A stretch of DNA of 22,571 nt from a virus. Every line of letters begins with the position of its first letter. Within the stretch, counting starts at the first letter, position 1. Shown piece by piece: positions 21,762 through 22,571 of this stretch. The stretch covers positions 1 to 22,571 of the IMG/VR virus record IMGVR_UViG_3300021959_000431, one strand, 5' to 3'. The notes under the pieces are model-generated. The model did not search any database and was not told the origin of the DNA. It saw nothing but the letters and a program-made list of their open reading frames with translations. The position numbers were made by a program, and so were the translations under genes.

Positions 21762-21974
21762 TTATACCTTTCTGTTAAATCTGTTTTTAACACGCTTGCC
21801 CGGTGTGTGCAATAATTTTTTACAGCTTGCCGCTTGTAGCTTGACGCTTGCCGCTTGCTGCTTGGCGCTTAGATCTTTAAAAAATTTCTTACAGCTGGCC
21901 AGGTAGGACCGGGGCAGCTGGTGATGCGGTTCAATAAAATAGCGCAGCAGGTTATTGTGTGATTTATAATTCAT
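21762..21974 (-). CDS. 70-residue protein with repeat-encoded middle
   Basis: ATG 21974 overlaps the stop of the upstream 58-residue gene (ATGA), and its TAA is one base before the Gp88-type ATG, so it sits in frame of an operon on both sides. The N-terminal half (LLRYFIEPHHQLPRSYLASC) looks like a true protein; residues about 35-51 (SAKQQAASVKLQAASCK) are encoded by the 7-bp array at 21825-21873; the end is basic. No family recognised. A frame kept open by repeats is possible, but tight packing on both sides favours a gene. Confidence 0.52.
   Translation of the reverse strand: MNYKSHNNLLRYFIEPHHQLPRSYLASCKKFFKDLSAKQQAASVKLQAASCKKLLHTPGKRVKNRFNRKV
21825..21873 (+). repeat. Second 7-bp repeat array
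   Basis: Seven units in perfect 7-base register: GCTTGCC, GCTTGTA, GCTTGAC, GCTTGCC, GCTTGCT, GCTTGGC, GCTTAGA. A lone GCTTGCC also occurs at 21794-21800. Same orientation on the plus strand as the array at 20961, and inside a minus-strand gene. Confidence 0.9.
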
Positions 21975-22147
21975 AGTTCCTCCGGTTTAGTTTTAACTTT
22001 GTAACCCAGCAACTTCAGGATCCTGATATCATCCAGGCTAAAAGTTTTAGTTGGCATTAAACGCGACAGAAGCGTCGACGTCTCACAATCTGGATACAGC
22101 AATTCATTGCCGTAAACATTTTTCTTTTTTACATATATATCTTTCAT
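21971..22147 (-). CDS. 58-residue first gene of the minus-strand operon
   Basis: ATG 22147, TGA 21973-21971. The protein begins with a basic strand (MKDIYVKKKNVYGNELLYPD) and continues with ETSTLLSRLMPTKTFSLDD and a helix IRILKLLGYKVKTKPEEL. It is too short for the usual length filter, but the four-base ATGA overlap with the next gene, a promoter just upstream and normal composition support it. Function unknown; it could be a small regulator. Confidence 0.62.
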   Translation of the reverse strand: MKDIYVKKKNVYGNELLYPDCETSTLLSRLMPTKTFSLDDIRILKLLGYKVKTKPEEL

Positions 22148-22156
22148 AATTTAAAT

Positions 22157-22183
22157 CCTATATCATCCTACAACAATTGTCAA
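22157..22183 (-). promoter_or_regulatory. Candidate promoter of the minus-strand operon
   Basis: On the minus strand TTGACA (22183-22178) is followed by ATTGTTGTAGGATGATATAG, with TATAGG (22162-22157) at a 15-base spacing or TAGGAT (22160-22155) at 17 bases. The -35 box is perfect, the -10 box imperfect. The string TTGACAATT and the GTAGGAT in the spacer also occur at the promoter 6423-6450. The 7-bp array begins immediately behind the -35 box. Confidence 0.5.
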
Positions 22184-22211
22184 GCTTGACGCTTGACGCT
22201 CGTGGCTCGGA
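22184..22211 (+). repeat. Third 7-bp repeat array
   Basis: Four units, GCTTGAC, GCTTGAC, GCTCGTG, GCTCGGA, directly abutting the -35 box of the minus-strand promoter and followed by TCTGCC. Same orientation as the two other arrays; here it is not inside a gene. Confidence 0.8.
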
Positions 22212-22224
22212 TCTGCCTATTTAT

Positions 22225-22258
22225 CCAGGTGAGTGGGCCTGCGCCACTCTTCACCTGG
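22225..22258. other. Stem-loop at the left end of the right-hand non-coding region
   Basis: CCAGGTGA (22225-22232) pairs with TCACCTGG (22251-22258), eight perfect pairs; inside, GTGG (22233-22236) pairs with CCAC (22244-22247) around a GCCTGCG loop, leaving a three-base bulge. No T run follows on either strand, so a terminator is unlikely; a structured RNA or protein-binding site fits better. Confidence 0.65.
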
Positions 22259-22507
22259 ACCATCAGTAATGTGCGCCGGGAGAGGTCAACGCAGTCGCGT
22301 TACAGTTGACATTCGGGGTACCCTTATGCACTCATCCTGGTATAGTGTTTAAACTCACCGCTATCCATTACTGATACCAGATCCTATTTGGCAGTCGCAA
22401 TTGCACTAATTAGTCCAGAGTATCCTCCGGCATCCTAATAGGATCAGGCATCAGTCCCTCTCATAATCCGATACCTAAAAGGTTCGATCAGCAAGGGACC
22501 AATCGAC

Positions 22508-22536
22508 TTGGGGTGATGATTATGATGACACCCCAA
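22508..22536 (+). terminator. 8-bp hairpin near the right edge, possible terminator
   Basis: TTGGGGTG (22508-22515) pairs perfectly with CACCCCAA (22529-22536) around a 13-base loop; ATCTAATTATTTATCTT follows on the plus strand and is T-rich but interrupted. It could end a plus-strand transcript of the non-coding region or be the last element of its structure. Confidence 0.45.
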
Positions 22537-22571
22537 ATCTAATTATTTATCTTAACATAACCAAATAAATA

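Larger units (their letters stand above)
22212..22571. other. 360-base non-coding, palindrome-rich region
   Basis: No credible gene on either strand. It is visibly GC-richer than the coding part on the left. Beside the stem-loop at 22225 it holds a 10-base inverted repeat ATCAGTAATG (22262-22271) / CATTACTGAT (22366-22375) that would close a 94-base domain; inside this lie GTCAAC/GTTGAC (22285/22305) and AACGC/GCGTT (22288/22297). CTGGTAT (22337-22343) / ATACCAG (22374-22380) competes with the long stem. Perfect palindromes: GGGTACCC (22316), GTTTAAAC (22347), GCAATTGC (22397), ACTAATTAGT (22405), and ATCCTA-A-TAGGAT (22432). GCAGTCGC occurs twice 100 bases apart (22291, 22391). It may be a structured RNA, an origin or a packaging/recombination site. 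Confidence 0.65.

Noticed and set aside
22440-22500. tRNA- or tmRNA-like end (GGTTCGATC followed by AAGGGACCA)
   Set aside because: The TTCGATC loop is not flanked by a pairing T stem, the potential acceptor TCCCTCT pairs only in part, and only about 46 bases separate the ends; no anticodon arm can be drawn.
1-22571. CRISPR array
   Set aside because: The only tandem repeats are 7-bp units without spacers; nothing has the repeat-spacer size of CRISPR.

Overview
The window is an AT-rich, gene-dense piece of a tailed double-stranded DNA phage, probably marine and probably infecting a low-GC host of the SAR11 (Pelagibacter) type. The phage call rests on a small terminase subunit, a family A DNA polymerase, an archaeo-eukaryotic-type primase, a UvrD-like helicase, an M15 peptidase endolysin, a DUF3310 protein, a Gp88-type protein and many tiny overlapping genes. 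The host call is inference from base composition, from the speD and hsp20 accessory genes that are familiar from marine phages, and from the general look of the small proteins. No portal, capsid, tail fibre, large terminase, integrase, tRNA or CRISPR array was seen, so this is part of a genome.

Layout. (1) 1-3.5 kb: end of a structural or virion block: a very large protein already open at the left edge, a Gly/Pro-rich protein and a small coiled-coil plus membrane protein. (2) 3.5-4.4 kb: accessory genes speD and hsp20, with a good sigma70-type promoter before hsp20 and a perfect hairpin after it. (3) 4.4-6.0 kb: a two-gene island on the minus strand carrying an SNF2-type helicase. (4) 6.1-13.7 kb: the replication block on the plus strand: a DUF7173-like protein, a possible single-strand DNA-binding protein, stand-alone primase, UvrD-like helicase, DUF3310, a 27-residue membrane peptide, PolA (with Leu at the position of E. 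coli Phe762) and a conserved unknown. (5) 13.8-15.5 kb: likely lysis cassette with a membrane-anchored coiled coil, a small exported protein and the M15 endolysin, followed by a zinc ribbon and a basic peptide. (6) 15.5-19.2 kb: a promoter followed by a tight run of small genes, many starting inside the previous gene (ribbon-helix-helix regulator, DnaJ-type zinc finger, coiled coil, membrane peptide, methyltransferase, HNH nuclease, zinc ribbon, PD-(D/E)XK exonuclease). (7) 19.2-19.5 kb: a non-coding, iterated, inverted-repeat element. (8) 19.5-22.2 kb: small zinc protein, terS on the minus strand, a PD-(D/E)XK/VRR-NUC nuclease with a TTG start, and a minus-strand operon with a Gp88-type protein, whose base composition differs from the rest. 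(9) 22.2-22.57 kb: non-coding, palindrome-rich, GC-richer sequence that looks like a structured RNA or a replication/packaging site.

How the parts work together. Primase, UvrD helicase and PolA form a compact replisome set, linked by ATGA stop/start overlaps that suggest translational coupling; three nucleases and the SNF2 protein could serve recombination and end processing. A recurring promoter of the form TTGAC(A/T)-N16-TATATT opens at least two operons. The most unusual sequence features are tandem 7-bp repeats of the form GCT(T/C)GNN at three places in the last 1.7 kb, one of which encodes the C-termini of two proteins on opposite strands, and the two non-coding dyad-rich regions.
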